Assembly (NCBI RefSeq): GCF_019278565.1
Contig: NZ_CP058988.1
Coordinates: 930,001 to 994,000, forward strand
Direction of reading: 5' to 3'
Length of the DNA: 64,000 nt
From: Cellulophaga sp. HaHa_2_95
GTDB taxonomy: Bacteria > Bacteroidota > Bacteroidia > Flavobacteriales > Flavobacteriaceae
The notes below the pieces were generated by a model that saw nothing but the letters and a program-made list of their open reading frames with translations, was not told the DNA's origin and made no database searches. The translations under genes were made by a program, and so were the position numbers. Position 1 is the stretch's first letter, and each line of letters begins with the position of its first letter. Below are positions 44,701 through 52,113 of this stretch, one piece after another.

Positions 44701-45458
44701 GGAGCGGGAGTCATATGTGATTTAAGCGATTTTTTACCCGCAAACTCCCCATTGCTAAAAATAGGCTGATGCATGGCAATCACAATATTTTTGCCTTGTC
44801 CATCATTAATGTAACCCTCTAATTCTTCAGCAAAACGCATACGCGTATTGATATCGGTGCATTTTTTATTTATATTTTCTAATCTAGACCAATTGCCTGT
44901 AAACCATTTAGAGTCGATTAAAATTAAATCGAGTTCATCGTTAATAACTAATTGCTCAATAGGGCAAGCATTTCTGGGAAAGAATTTTAAAGCATCAGAA
45001 TCTATTTCATCTAAATATTTTTCAACCTTTTCAACATCGCGCGTGTTGTAGCTTTTCCATTCATTAACACCAGGTATAAAAATAGTTTTGCCTTTAAAAT
45101 TTTCAGTTAATGCAATTTGTTCTTCAACCAACTCTTGATCGGTATTCCAATTGTTTTTAGTGGCTGATATGTTATCGCCTGTAAAAAGAAGCGTAGAATT
45201 TTCATCGGCAGCACTCAACTGTTTTTTTAATAGTGTAGCGGCGGTTTTATTTTCAGTAATGGTGTAGTCGCCATAACCACCTGCAAGATAAAAGGTGTGT
45301 ACTGGTTTTTTATCGGTGGTAACATTTACTTTATTGTCATTGCTTTCTTGCATTTTAAAGGTAGCACAACCATTTAAAAGCACTATAAAAATTACAAAAA
45401 CCACTAATTGAGATGGATTTAAATAATAGGGGGTACTTTTTTTATTTGATACTGGCAT
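41727..45458 (-). CDS. Phosphoesterase-like / kinase-like / Omp85 barrel fusion lipoprotein, degenerate phosphoesterase copy
   Basis: The 1243-residue lipoprotein (lipobox LLNGC, Cys31) has three parts. First, a calcineurin-like phosphoesterase fold (about 50-390). Second, a middle domain (about 440-800) with EGGGHQSFSLRLAD...GKEYNMR and LRK near 447-475, then MLIGDWDRHQDQWRW (about 622) and PVPRDRDNAF (about 648). Third, a C-terminal beta-barrel (about 900-1243) with the Omp85 hallmark GLRGFRDERFTG and terminal Phe. Compared with its paralogue at 55926-59639, the phosphoesterase motifs are damaged: GDAG reads GGYG, GNHDW reads GVNEW, GHEH reads GHEE. The kinase-like motifs are kept. It heads a minus-strand run with a coiled-coil lipoprotein. 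The function is unknown. Confidence 0.85.
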   Translation of the reverse strand: MPVSNKKSTPYYLNPSQLVVFVIFIVLLNGCATFKMQESNDNKVNVTTDKKPVHTFYLAGGYGDYTITENKTAATLLKKQLSAADENSTLLFTGDNISATKNNWNTDQELVEEQIALTENFKGKTIFIPGVNEWKSYNTRDVEKVEKYLDEIDSDALKFFPRNACPIEQLVINDELDLILIDSKWFTGNWSRLENINKKCTDINTRMRFAEELEGYINDGQGKNIVIAMHQPIFSNGEFAGKKSLKSHMTPAPIVGTVVNTVLDLGAFSSDRLNARPYEFLRILVSSLAKASDRITVVSGHEESLQYLTGGGIHQIISGSLSQKSATKRGEDNLSTIGGTLDFEGKFTYGKSGFARLVYYDDGSSDVTFITEDDEEKNLAILPKIQKDTTSLVFPKNNAKTIKTTILKNPDAVDKSAFYTLLWGQRYRSYFTTPVTAKIAHLDTLYGGLKVLKEGGGHQSFSLRLADSNGKEYNMRSLRKNALKYLKFKIKGVAYNEEDYKNTLTEETISDFFTTAHPYMQLVINPLAKAISVNHSSPELFYIPKQRTLGDLNNEFGDELYFIEERPSDEQLNYKGYKRDIDEAGKIKDFESTTDMLEKIKEDESYTVDQKSYIRARIFDMLIGDWDRHQDQWRWVEYETTDGNKEFQPVPRDRDNAFPKFDGKALKVVKLFAPQSRMWQSYDADIQDVKWLNNNGNSLDRAILTKYDAEIWEEEAQFIQDNLTASTIDAAFNNLPEEVKDSTAIEIRDNLKLRLMTLKQDAKAYSKYLDKMVSLHGTEKDDKFEITRLPNGETKVVIKRILSDEENPIIFERTFNQKDTKELWIYGLGDDDIFEVTGEDNKSIFIRFIGGYGDDTFNIKNKKHLKVYDWKHETSIFEGENPKKQMTRIYDTNMYHWRYFEENTNMLVPNLGFRTDDGLYLGATNIYTNKGFNRGDFRQKHTIVANYYFGFKAIELGYYGVFANIFPKWNLEISAYHSTDRFSNNFFGVGNETTNLDDDLGRDFNRARVEKTRIDAGIAYHTLKIKGVYESFEVIEQNNRFFNSNNFTPELFDNQRYLGLETEAYYDNDDAKDFPTRSIMFGLNAGYKANLQINDNQFGYLKFKAGISHKLISSGDLVFNTKAEVHTTFGDTYFFYNMPSIGGNNGLRGFRDERFTGKTYFYETTDLRVRIKKYMTAVAPINLGAYGGFDYGRVWNSNESSNAWHTSQGLGVWASAYNFLTINVGYFNSVEGNMVQFKFGFDF

Positions 45459-45671
45459 AACTCGGCTGTTGGTTTTCTTTTATGTAATGTGTTTTACTAG
45501 AACTTAAATTAAACGTAGCATACCTTTTAATTTATTTCCGGTACGAAGATATAGGACAAAAATGTATTTTCTTTTCTCCCATTGCTTTTGAGCTAGTAAT
45601 CGTTTTTATAAAGTTAACTCTTGAGGGTACTAATCGGTTTCTTCGCAACTTAGAATTTGAAAAAGAGATCC

Positions 45672-46100
45672 ATGAGAAGCTGTTTATTATTTTTGACTTT
45701 ATTTATTTCGGTAACCTACATGAGTTGTCAATATCAGGATGATACTGTGCCAAAAGCGGTAAAAGAGAATTTTAAAGCAAAATATCCAAAAGAGAATGAT
45801 CCGGATTGGGTAACTGATAAAAATGATAATTTTGAGGCTAGTTTTAAAAAGAATGGCGTTCATTATAGAGCAGATTTTAGCCCTAATGGGGATTGGATAG
45901 AAACCGAAAACAATATAGACAAGAAAGACTTGCCAGAGGTTATTCAGGATATCATAGATTCAAAATACGAAGCCTATAAAATTGTAGAGATAGAGGAGGT
46001 AACTCATTATCAAAAAGGATTCTTCTATGATGTTGAAATAACTAAAGACGGTGAGAAACAAGATGTAGAGTTTCTAAAAAATGGTACAATAATTAATTAG
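45672..46100 (+). CDS. PepSY-like domain lipoprotein
   Basis: The 142-residue protein begins at ATG 45672 (MRSCLLFLTLFISV; the longer frame uses TTG). The signal peptide ends in a lipobox-like YMSC (Cys about 19). Two repeats of the PepSY-like fold follow: AVKENFKAKYPKENDPDWV...FEASFKKNGVHYRADFSPNGDWIETE (about 28-80) and LPEVIQDIIDSKYEAYKIVEIEEV...YDVEITKDGEKQDVEFLKNGTI (about 87-141). Such proteins are periplasmic and often suspected of binding or inhibiting partners; the role is unknown. It is divergent from the large fusion lipoprotein gene, with about 210 bases between starts. Confidence 0.83.
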   Translation: MRSCLLFLTLFISVTYMSCQYQDDTVPKAVKENFKAKYPKENDPDWVTDKNDNFEASFKKNGVHYRADFSPNGDWIETENNIDKKDLPEVIQDIIDSKYEAYKIVEIEEVTHYQKGFFYDVEITKDGEKQDVEFLKNGTIIN

Positions 46101-46103
46101 GGA

Positions 46104-46997
46104 TTAGTTTTTATAATCGCTTAATTTTTGAGGGCCTTCGAGCAAAACACGCACAACTCTTAAAGTGCCATCTTCGGTCGTAGAGATATGCCATTTTATT
46201 AAGGAAATACTTCCGTTTTCAATTTCTAAACCTGTTATACTACGGGGGTGAACACAACTACCATCATTAAAAAACGGAATGTCTTTTGGTTCTGGAAAGC
46301 GTGGTCTGTGGGTATGTCCTACAATAGTAATAAGTAGCTTGTTTTTTACAATCCAGCGTTTAATACGACGTTCAATTTTAATTAATTCCGTATAGTTTTT
46401 TGCGGGACTGGTAGGATCTGCAATACCCCAAACTTGTAAAGGCTTCCAAAGCACACGCACCAAAAATCTTCCACAACGCCAAAAGGTATAGTTCCACCAA
46501 TCTGCTTGATGACCATGTGTTAAAAATACCTCCTGGTTGGTTGTTTTATGTTTTAAAACAATAGCTTCATTGTAAGTAATATCTTGAAAAAGTTCTTTTT
46601 CACAGCCTTCAATGGGTTCAAAATAGCTGTTTAAATTTTGCTTTACATAGGCATCACTCTTATACACCATATCATGATTACCCCATATCATATGCAATCT
46701 ACCTCGAATGTGGAACTCTTTAAGTAATTTAAATACATTTTTATGGGCGTTAAAGATTGATTCAAAGTTTGAGTTCTCCCATAATTCATCTCCGTCACCT
46801 AATTCAAAATACTCGAAGCCTTCTTTGAAATAGTGCTGTAGCGCATGGAAATAGATATTTCTATTATTAGCAAAATCATCTGCAAAGCTATTGTCTCCGC
46901 GATGACAATCGCTAAACAAGATAAATTTTGAATCATCATCAAAAGGTACCGTTTTGGCTTTTTTATACGCTCGTGAAAGTCTGGTACTTGAAGACAT
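46104..46997 (-). CDS. Calcineurin-like metallophosphoesterase (LpxH-like)
   Basis: The 297-residue cytoplasmic enzyme has the full set of metal motifs. These are FILFSDCHRGDNSF (about 25-38; Asp, His), ELGDGDELWEN (about 65-75; Asp), IWGNHDMVY (about 103-111; Asn, His), LTHGHQADWWN (about 157-167; His) and VGHTHRPRF (about 221-229; GHxH). The DCHRGD and GDxDE(L)W variants resemble UDP-2,3-diacylglucosamine hydrolase LpxH and its relatives rather than protein phosphatases. There is no signal peptide. Whether it works in lipid A synthesis is unproven. It is convergent with the PepSY-like gene and divergent from the GAF protein, with 113 bases to that start. Confidence 0.9.
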   Translation of the reverse strand: MSSSTRLSRAYKKAKTVPFDDDSKFILFSDCHRGDNSFADDFANNRNIYFHALQHYFKEGFEYFELGDGDELWENSNFESIFNAHKNVFKLLKEFHIRGRLHMIWGNHDMVYKSDAYVKQNLNSYFEPIEGCEKELFQDITYNEAIVLKHKTTNQEVFLTHGHQADWWNYTFWRCGRFLVRVLWKPLQVWGIADPTSPAKNYTELIKIERRIKRWIVKNKLLITIVGHTHRPRFPEPKDIPFFNDGSCVHPRSITGLEIENGSISLIKWHISTTEDGTLRVVRVLLEGPQKLSDYKN

Positions 46998-47110
46998 AAT
47001 TGTGTGTTTGTATAAAGTTCTAAAAAACTAAGGTATCTAAACAAATCTAAATACTAAAGTTGTGGATTTTCTTTTGTAATTTTACGGGCTCGATAACGAC
47101 GAATGAAGAT

Positions 47111-49492
47111 ATGATAGATAAGTTGCAATCACCACTTAGTCAGATGATTAGTTTTAATAAGATATTAGAACAATATGACCTTATGGCTAAAAGTGACGAT
47201 AGTTATCTTGCTAATAAAGCTAATTATATATTAGCCGCACAAGCACCATATCCAGAACTTCGTGATGGTTTTACAGATATTACTTTGCTTGATAAGCATA
47301 AGGATGTTATAAAGATTATTCTTCAAGACACTTTTTCTGAGGTACTTACCACTAATGAAATAAAGGCGGCATCATTGCCTTTTGATAATATAGTCTTTAA
47401 TTCATCGCAACGTTTTAAGCAGATTCTTGAAGATGCTGGAGGTAAAGAGTTTTTGCCGCATATGCGTGATTTGCCAGAGCATCACCTCTATATCTTAACA
47501 TGCACGGTGATATTGAGTGCCTACTACGGGCAAACCATAGATTTTAAAAGGCCTTTTTTTTACGATATTCCTGATAAAAATGGCGTAATGCGTCATTATC
47601 GTATTTTGTATAATGCCGATTTCATGGAAATTCTTCCGACGGAGTTATCAAAAGAATTAACTAGTGAAGATATTGATGAGCTTTTAGAGAACTTTGATAA
47701 TCTTGCTTTATGGCAGGAAAAGATACCGCCGCAAAGCTTTATTGGTAAAGGTTTTGTGATTTCTTCTATGTTCGATGTAACTAATGAGCATGCCATCTCT
47801 GAAATAAAATCTAGCTTAATTGCTAATGATAAGAGAGGTAGTGAGAGCTTCATGTTTAATTTGCAAGAGACTTTTAAATCTTTCTTTAGTATTTCGGATA
47901 TACGTGCTGGTTTTGTTACCTATAATCCAAAGAAAGATCAATTTGAAAAGGTATTTGGCGTTGGAATGGAGAGCTTTATACTTCAAGAAAAAGAAGTAGA
48001 GCCTTGCACAGAAGCGTTATGTCAATCTTCTTATAATAAGCTTTTAAATGAAAATGGGTATTTCACAATTTCGGATGTAGATAAATATTTTGATATTTCT
48101 GGGGGAATAATGCCTTACAAGAGTTTAAAAGAGCAAGGTATTAAGAGTGTAATTTTTGCGCCTATTGCTTCAAAAGGAAACTTATTGGGGGTATTAGAAT
48201 TGGTTTCTACACAACGAAATGGGCTTAATAGTGTAAATGCTAATAAGCTAGAAGATATTATGCCATTTATTGTAACAGGTGTTTTACGTTCTATGTCTGA
48301 AGAAGAAAATAGGATAGATGCTATCATACAAAATGAATGTACTTCTGTACACTCTTCTGTCTATTGGAAATTTAAAGAAGAAGCTAGACGTTTTATTACC
48401 GACGGTTTAGAAGGTAGACAGCCTTCTTTTAAAGAAATTGTTTTTAAAGACGTTTACCCATTATATGGTCAAATAGACATTAAAGATTCTTCACTAGCAA
48501 GAAATACTGCTATTCAACGTGATATTATGATACAGCTATCAGATATCAATAAAGTGTTAAATGCGGCTTGGCAAAGCAATAAACTGCCTGTGTATGAGGA
48601 ATTAATGTTTAGAATTGACAACTATATAGATGAAGTTAAGGAAGTACTAAATACAAATATTGAACAGGCCGTTTTTAATTTTGTTCAAAACGAAATTGCA
48701 CCGGTTTTTGAGCATTTGAAAAATAAGGATTCCGAATTACACCAAATGATTACTTCGTACGAAGCAAGCATAGATATGGGAACAAAATCATATTACGATC
48801 ACCGTAGAAATTACGATGAAAGTGTTATGATGATCAATAAAAAATTATCTTCTGTTATTGATAAAAAGCAGAAAGATGCTCAGGCTATGTTTCCGCATTA
48901 TTTTGAGCGCTATAAGACTGACGGTGTAGAGCACAATATGTATATAGGAGCTTCTATTGTAGATGACCAAAAATTTGATTCACTTTACTTAAGCAACTTA
49001 AGGTTGTGGCAATTGCAGGTGATGTGCGAAATGGAAAATAAGCACTATAACTTAAAGCCAGAACTTTCTGTGCCTTTAGATGTTGCATCATTAATGCTAG
49101 TTTATAATACGTCTTTGGCAATCCGTTTTAGAATGGATGAAAAACGTTTTGATGTGGATGGTACCTACAACGCCCGATACGAGATTATTAAAAAGCGTAT
49201 TGATAAATCTTACATAAAAGGGACAACTAAGCGTATAACGGAACCGGGTAAAATGGTTATAGTATATGCTCAGAAAAGTGATGAACTAGAATACCTACGT
49301 TATATAAAATTCTTAAAATCTAAAGGCTATTTTAGTGGTAAATTAGAAATAGTAGAGCTAGAAGGATTGCAAGGCGTGGCAGGCTTAAAGGCTATACGTG
49401 CAGATATCATGTATTCTGTAAAAGATGGCGTAGATGCACATCAAGACAAGATGTACACCTACGAAGATCTTATAGATGAGCTCAAAATATAA
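47111..49492 (+). CDS. Large GAF-domain protein of unknown output
   Basis: I start this 793-residue cytoplasmic protein at MIDKLQSPLSQMISFNKI (ATG 47111); the 17 extra upstream codons have no family character. A GAF-like domain appears at about 270-415, with SIFVAP-type strand GIKSVIFAPIASKGNLLGVLELVS (about 357-380). The rest is mostly helical without HisKA, HATPase, GGDEF, EAL, PP2C or HTH motifs. A C-terminal stretch (about 630-793) ends in YTYEDLIDELKI. Similar large GAF proteins occur in Flavobacteriia as hypotheticals. It converges on the glutamate-dehydrogenase-operon tail with only five bases between stops. It may bind a small ligand and act through protein contacts. Confidence 0.75.
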   Translation: MIDKLQSPLSQMISFNKILEQYDLMAKSDDSYLANKANYILAAQAPYPELRDGFTDITLLDKHKDVIKIILQDTFSEVLTTNEIKAASLPFDNIVFNSSQRFKQILEDAGGKEFLPHMRDLPEHHLYILTCTVILSAYYGQTIDFKRPFFYDIPDKNGVMRHYRILYNADFMEILPTELSKELTSEDIDELLENFDNLALWQEKIPPQSFIGKGFVISSMFDVTNEHAISEIKSSLIANDKRGSESFMFNLQETFKSFFSISDIRAGFVTYNPKKDQFEKVFGVGMESFILQEKEVEPCTEALCQSSYNKLLNENGYFTISDVDKYFDISGGIMPYKSLKEQGIKSVIFAPIASKGNLLGVLELVSTQRNGLNSVNANKLEDIMPFIVTGVLRSMSEEENRIDAIIQNECTSVHSSVYWKFKEEARRFITDGLEGRQPSFKEIVFKDVYPLYGQIDIKDSSLARNTAIQRDIMIQLSDINKVLNAAWQSNKLPVYEELMFRIDNYIDEVKEVLNTNIEQAVFNFVQNEIAPVFEHLKNKDSELHQMITSYEASIDMGTKSYYDHRRNYDESVMMINKKLSSVIDKKQKDAQAMFPHYFERYKTDGVEHNMYIGASIVDDQKFDSLYLSNLRLWQLQVMCEMENKHYNLKPELSVPLDVASLMLVYNTSLAIRFRMDEKRFDVDGTYNARYEIIKKRIDKSYIKGTTKRITEPGKMVIVYAQKSDELEYLRYIKFLKSKGYFSGKLEIVELEGLQGVAGLKAIRADIMYSVKDGVDAHQDKMYTYEDLIDELKI

Positions 49493-49497
49493 GCTAA

Positions 49498-49881
49498 TTA
49501 AGTAACTTTAAATTTGAGTAGACTATCATAAATTTTAGTTTTTAATGTATAGCATAGTTTCATGTGCTCTATGTACGATACTCTATTTTTTTCATGATTA
49601 TTTAAATAGTACGCATCACACTGCATGTTATCACATTCTTTCATTTTGGACATATTGCTTTCACAGCGATAGAGGATACCTAATTTTAGCGTGTTTCCTC
49701 GTTTTAACGTTTGGATCAATTGATTGATAGCGTTGTCTTTGAGTATTTTATGTTCAATCTCTGTAAAGTATTCTAATTCAGTATTGATAAACTCTAGCTG
49801 TTCTATCCAGTTTTCAATCTCTGCCTTATCTTTTCTCAAGAAAATTAAATGGTCTGACTCTGTAGGGTGAAATGTCCTCAT
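49498..49881 (-). CDS. Small helical protein of unknown function, last gene of the gdhA transcript
   Basis: The 127-residue protein starts at MRTFHPTESDHLIFLRKDK (ATG 49879-49881), seven bases after the stop of the Rnk-like gene; the longer frame would overlap that gene. It is mostly helical, with a Glu/Lys-rich N-terminal half (about 15-55) and three or four Cys residues in the second half (YRCESNMSKMKECDNMQCD, about 72-90). The Cys spacing could bind metal but is not a known motif. I do not recognise the family. Tight spacing suggests translation with the Rnk-like gene, and so a link to the sigma-54-dependent transcript. Confidence 0.7.
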   Translation of the reverse strand: MRTFHPTESDHLIFLRKDKAEIENWIEQLEFINTELEYFTEIEHKILKDNAINQLIQTLKRGNTLKLGILYRCESNMSKMKECDNMQCDAYYLNNHEKNRVSYIEHMKLCYTLKTKIYDSLLKFKVT

Positions 49882-49888
49882 TATTTTT

Positions 49889-50308
49889 TTATAATAAAAC
49901 ATTAATATCAATTTGACTATTTTTCTGCTCTACTCTAGAAACCGTTAATTGTTGTTCGCCAGTAGGAAATTCCCATAGAATGGTATCACCCTCTGCGTAA
50001 CCAATGACAGCGGCTCCCATAGGAGTAAGAATAGAAACTTTATTGTTTTTTAGGTCGCTATCCTTTGGGGTAACTAATTGGAATTCTTTTGCCCATCCAT
50101 TATTTGCTGTAATAGTTACCACAGAATTAAAGCGAATAACGTCTACCGGCATCTCCTCATGGTCACAAATCTTAGCAAAACTTAATTCTTCTGATAGTTT
50201 TTTTATTGACTTCTTAAACGTAATATCTCTATGGTAACCAGATAAGTGCAAGAACCGTTTTAGCATCACGTATTCTTTCTTCTCAATTGTTATAGTTCCG
50301 TATTTCAT
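49889..50308 (-). CDS. GreA/GreB C-terminal-domain protein (Rnk-like)
   Basis: The 139-residue protein has a short N-terminal helical region (about 8-55) and a C-terminal FKBP-like GreA/B domain. That domain is marked by VTITANNGWAKEFQLVTPKDSD (about 68-89), ILTPMGAAVIGYAEGDTI (about 95-112) and LWEFPTGEQQLTVSRVE. The N-terminal coiled coil is too short for a real GreA finger, so it resembles Rnk or other secondary-channel RNA-polymerase-binding factors. It starts 32 bases after the gdhA stop on the same strand, which makes it a probable member of the gdhA operon. A role in transcription tuning is inferred from the fold. Confidence 0.85.
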   Translation of the reverse strand: MKYGTITIEKKEYVMLKRFLHLSGYHRDITFKKSIKKLSEELSFAKICDHEEMPVDVIRFNSVVTITANNGWAKEFQLVTPKDSDLKNNKVSILTPMGAAVIGYAEGDTILWEFPTGEQQLTVSRVEQKNSQIDINVLL

Positions 50309-50340
50309 CTCAATGCATTTAAATTGTAAGTACCGCGCTA

Positions 50341-51630
50341 TTAAGGGAAAATTCCTCGTTGCACGTACGCAAGTTCTAATCGTTCAATGGCAATTATAAA
50401 AGCTGCAGTTCTCATATCAACATCTTTCTTTCTTGATGTTTCAATCACCTTTCTAAACGATTCTTCAAGCTTTTTTTCTAGTTTTTCAAGAACTTCATTC
50501 AGTTGCCATATTTCGCCATTTCTGTTCTGCAACCATTCAAAATAGCTACTAATTACCCCGCCAGAATTGCATAGGATGTCAGGAATAATATCAGTACCCT
50601 TTTTTAATAATATTTTTTCAGCATTTACATCGGTAGGCCCATTAGCACCTTCAGCTATTAAGTATGCTTTTATAAGCGGTGCGTTTTCTTCTGTAATTTG
50701 ATTGCCCAAAGCTGCAGGGATACAGATGTCACAATCAATACTAAAGAAATCTTTGCTAGCTATGGGTGTTGAATTTGTAAATCCAAGAATGCTCCCGTTG
50801 TTTGCTTTTGTATAATCAAAAAGTTGCTCTACGGCTATTCCGGTTTCATTACTAATACAGCCAAACTGATCTTGAACAGCGACTAATTTAGCGCCTTCTT
50901 TTTCAAGAAAATGGGCGGTCCAGTATCCTACATTCCCAAATCCTTGAACAATAAATCGTTTGTCTTTTAATGTTATTTTTTTGTCTAATGCCCAAAATTT
51001 TATATTCAAAAATACCCCGTACCCTGTGGCGCGATCTCTTCCTTCAGAACCACCAGCACCTAACGGTTTACCTGTTACCACATGCATATTTTTTGAGCGT
51101 TCTGCTGGTGACTTTGTAGACATATACGTATCAAGAATCCAAGCCATGGTTTGGGGGTTGGTATTTACATCTGGAGCAGGAATGTCTAATTCAGGTCCTA
51201 TATTGTCTCCTAATGCATATGTAAACCGTCTTGTAATACGCTCCAATTCTGAGGTAGAGTACTTAGATGGGTCTAGTTGAATGCCTCCTTTAGCGCCACC
51301 ATAAGGTAGGCCTGCTAATGATGTTTTCCAGGTCATCCACATCGCAAGGGCTCTAGCAGCATCAATATCTACCGTTGGGTGATAGCGTAAACCACCTTTA
51401 TATGGGCCTAGCGCATTATTATGTTGTACGCGATATCCTGTGAAAACTTCCACTTCGCCATTATCCATTTTTACAGGAAAATGTACCACTAATTCATTAT
51501 TGGTAATTTCTAGTATTTTTCTAATGTTAGAATTCAAATTTATAATATCCGCGGCATTATTAAATTGTCGCATTACATTATCTAACATGCCTTGCTTTGT
51601 AGCTTTTACAACTTTTTCTTTTGCAATCAT
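50341..51630 (-). CDS. gdhA: Glutamate dehydrogenase (Glu/Leu/Phe/Val dehydrogenase family)
   Basis: Interconverts glutamate with 2-oxoglutarate and ammonium. This 429-residue enzyme begins a conserved hexameric GDH core: VQHNNALGPYKGGLRYHP (about 68-85), MTWKTSLAGLPYGGAKGGIQLDP with the catalytic Lys (about 98-120), PAPDVNTNPQTMAW (about 152-165). The Rossmann part has FIVQGFGNVGYWTAHFL (about 221-237). CDICIPAALGNQI and AEGANGPT follow. The cofactor (NAD or NADP) is not certain. Upstream lie a 55-residue Cys-rich protein gene, a structured leader and a sigma-54 promoter. Nitrogen control through the adjacent NtrB/NtrC-type pair is therefore likely. Confidence 0.96.
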   Translation of the reverse strand: MIAKEKVVKATKQGMLDNVMRQFNNAADIINLNSNIRKILEITNNELVVHFPVKMDNGEVEVFTGYRVQHNNALGPYKGGLRYHPTVDIDAARALAMWMTWKTSLAGLPYGGAKGGIQLDPSKYSTSELERITRRFTYALGDNIGPELDIPAPDVNTNPQTMAWILDTYMSTKSPAERSKNMHVVTGKPLGAGGSEGRDRATGYGVFLNIKFWALDKKITLKDKRFIVQGFGNVGYWTAHFLEKEGAKLVAVQDQFGCISNETGIAVEQLFDYTKANNGSILGFTNSTPIASKDFFSIDCDICIPAALGNQITEENAPLIKAYLIAEGANGPTDVNAEKILLKKGTDIIPDILCNSGGVISSYFEWLQNRNGEIWQLNEVLEKLEKKLEESFRKVIETSRKKDVDMRTAAFIIAIERLELAYVQRGIFP

Positions 51631-51645
51631 TGTTTCTTTTTTAGA

Positions 51646-51813
51646 CTAATACTTCGGTGTTTGAATACGCATACTTATGTATTCATTAAAATTTAGACGT
51701 TCCGTAAAGTGTTCATACTCGCCGCAAGAACTAATATGCTCTTGATTAGAAGTAAGTACGCAATATTTTTGATGTGTACAGGTAGAACAGATGCTATGGC
51801 TATATTTTTTCAT
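51646..51813 (-). CDS. 55-residue four-cysteine mini-protein upstream of gdhA
   Basis: A complete small gene: ATG at 51811-51813, TAG at 51646-51648, 55 residues. The N-terminal half carries ICSTCTHQKYC and then SSCGEY, with Cys at 9, 12, 18 and 30. This C-x2-C-x5-C-x11-C layout is fit for a single zinc ion or a small Fe-S site. The C-terminal 20 residues look helical or extended. There is no signal peptide. The gene lies 15 bases before the gdhA start on the same strand and after the leader of the sigma-54 promoter, so both should be made together. No family is known to me; a regulatory role for GDH is speculation. Confidence 0.72.
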   Translation of the reverse strand: MKKYSHSICSTCTHQKYCVLTSNQEHISSCGEYEHFTERLNFNEYISMRIQTPKY

Positions 51814-51842
51814 AAGCGATCACTAATTATAAGCTTTAATAA

Positions 51843-51892
51843 TCTACCTGACTTTCACTAGGCCGAAGCCTAGTAATCGAAAGCCAAGTAGA
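51843..51892 (-). promoter_or_regulatory. Structured leader hairpin with a C(UUCG)G tetraloop
   Basis: In the minus-strand RNA, TCTAC pairs with GTAGA, CTTTC with GAAAG and CTAGGC with GCCTAG, capped by UUCG, the most stable RNA tetraloop. It lies about 30 bases before the mini-protein start, inside the leader of the sigma-54 transcript. No U-tract follows, so it is not a simple terminator. A stabiliser, an attenuator or a binding site are possible. Confidence 0.6.
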
Positions 51893-51903
51893 TATCATCA
51901 ATC

Positions 51904-51945
51904 AACCACGATTATGATGGTGGTTTCAAACAAAAATTTGAAACC
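51904..51945 (-). promoter_or_regulatory. Two overlapping, mutually exclusive leader hairpins
   Basis: GGTTTCAAA (51922-51930) pairs perfectly with TTTGAAACC (51937-51945). AACCAC (51904-51909) pairs with GTGGTT (51920-51925), which overlaps the first arm by four bases, so only one can form. This lies in the leader between the sigma-54 promoter and the 55-residue gene. It is what a switching leader looks like, but no ligand or family is recognised. Confidence 0.5.
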
Positions 51946-52000
51946 TGAAATTCATAGTCTTATGTTAGCAACATTTTCAAATATGAATACTATAGCAGTA

Positions 52001-52016
52001 GGCAAGTTGCGTGCCA
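52001..52016 (-). promoter_or_regulatory. Sigma-54 (RpoN) -24/-12 promoter for the mini-protein/gdhA transcript
   Basis: On the minus strand the sequence reads TGGCACGCAACTTGCC, preceded by T. This matches the sigma-54 consensus TTGGCACG-N4-TTGCW except for the last base, with GG and GC at the required 10-base spacing. Transcription would start near 51990, giving a leader of about 180 bases before the 55-residue gene and gdhA. The gene just upstream encodes a sigma-54 activator with the GAFTGA motif, which strongly supports the assignment. Confidence 0.82.
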
Positions 52017-52113
52017 ATAAATGTTGGATATAGAGAGTAATATACAATGATTTAATAATCAATGACTTATGTGTGTTTTTATAAAATTCTTAATTCTGTT
52101 AATTGAGGAAGAA

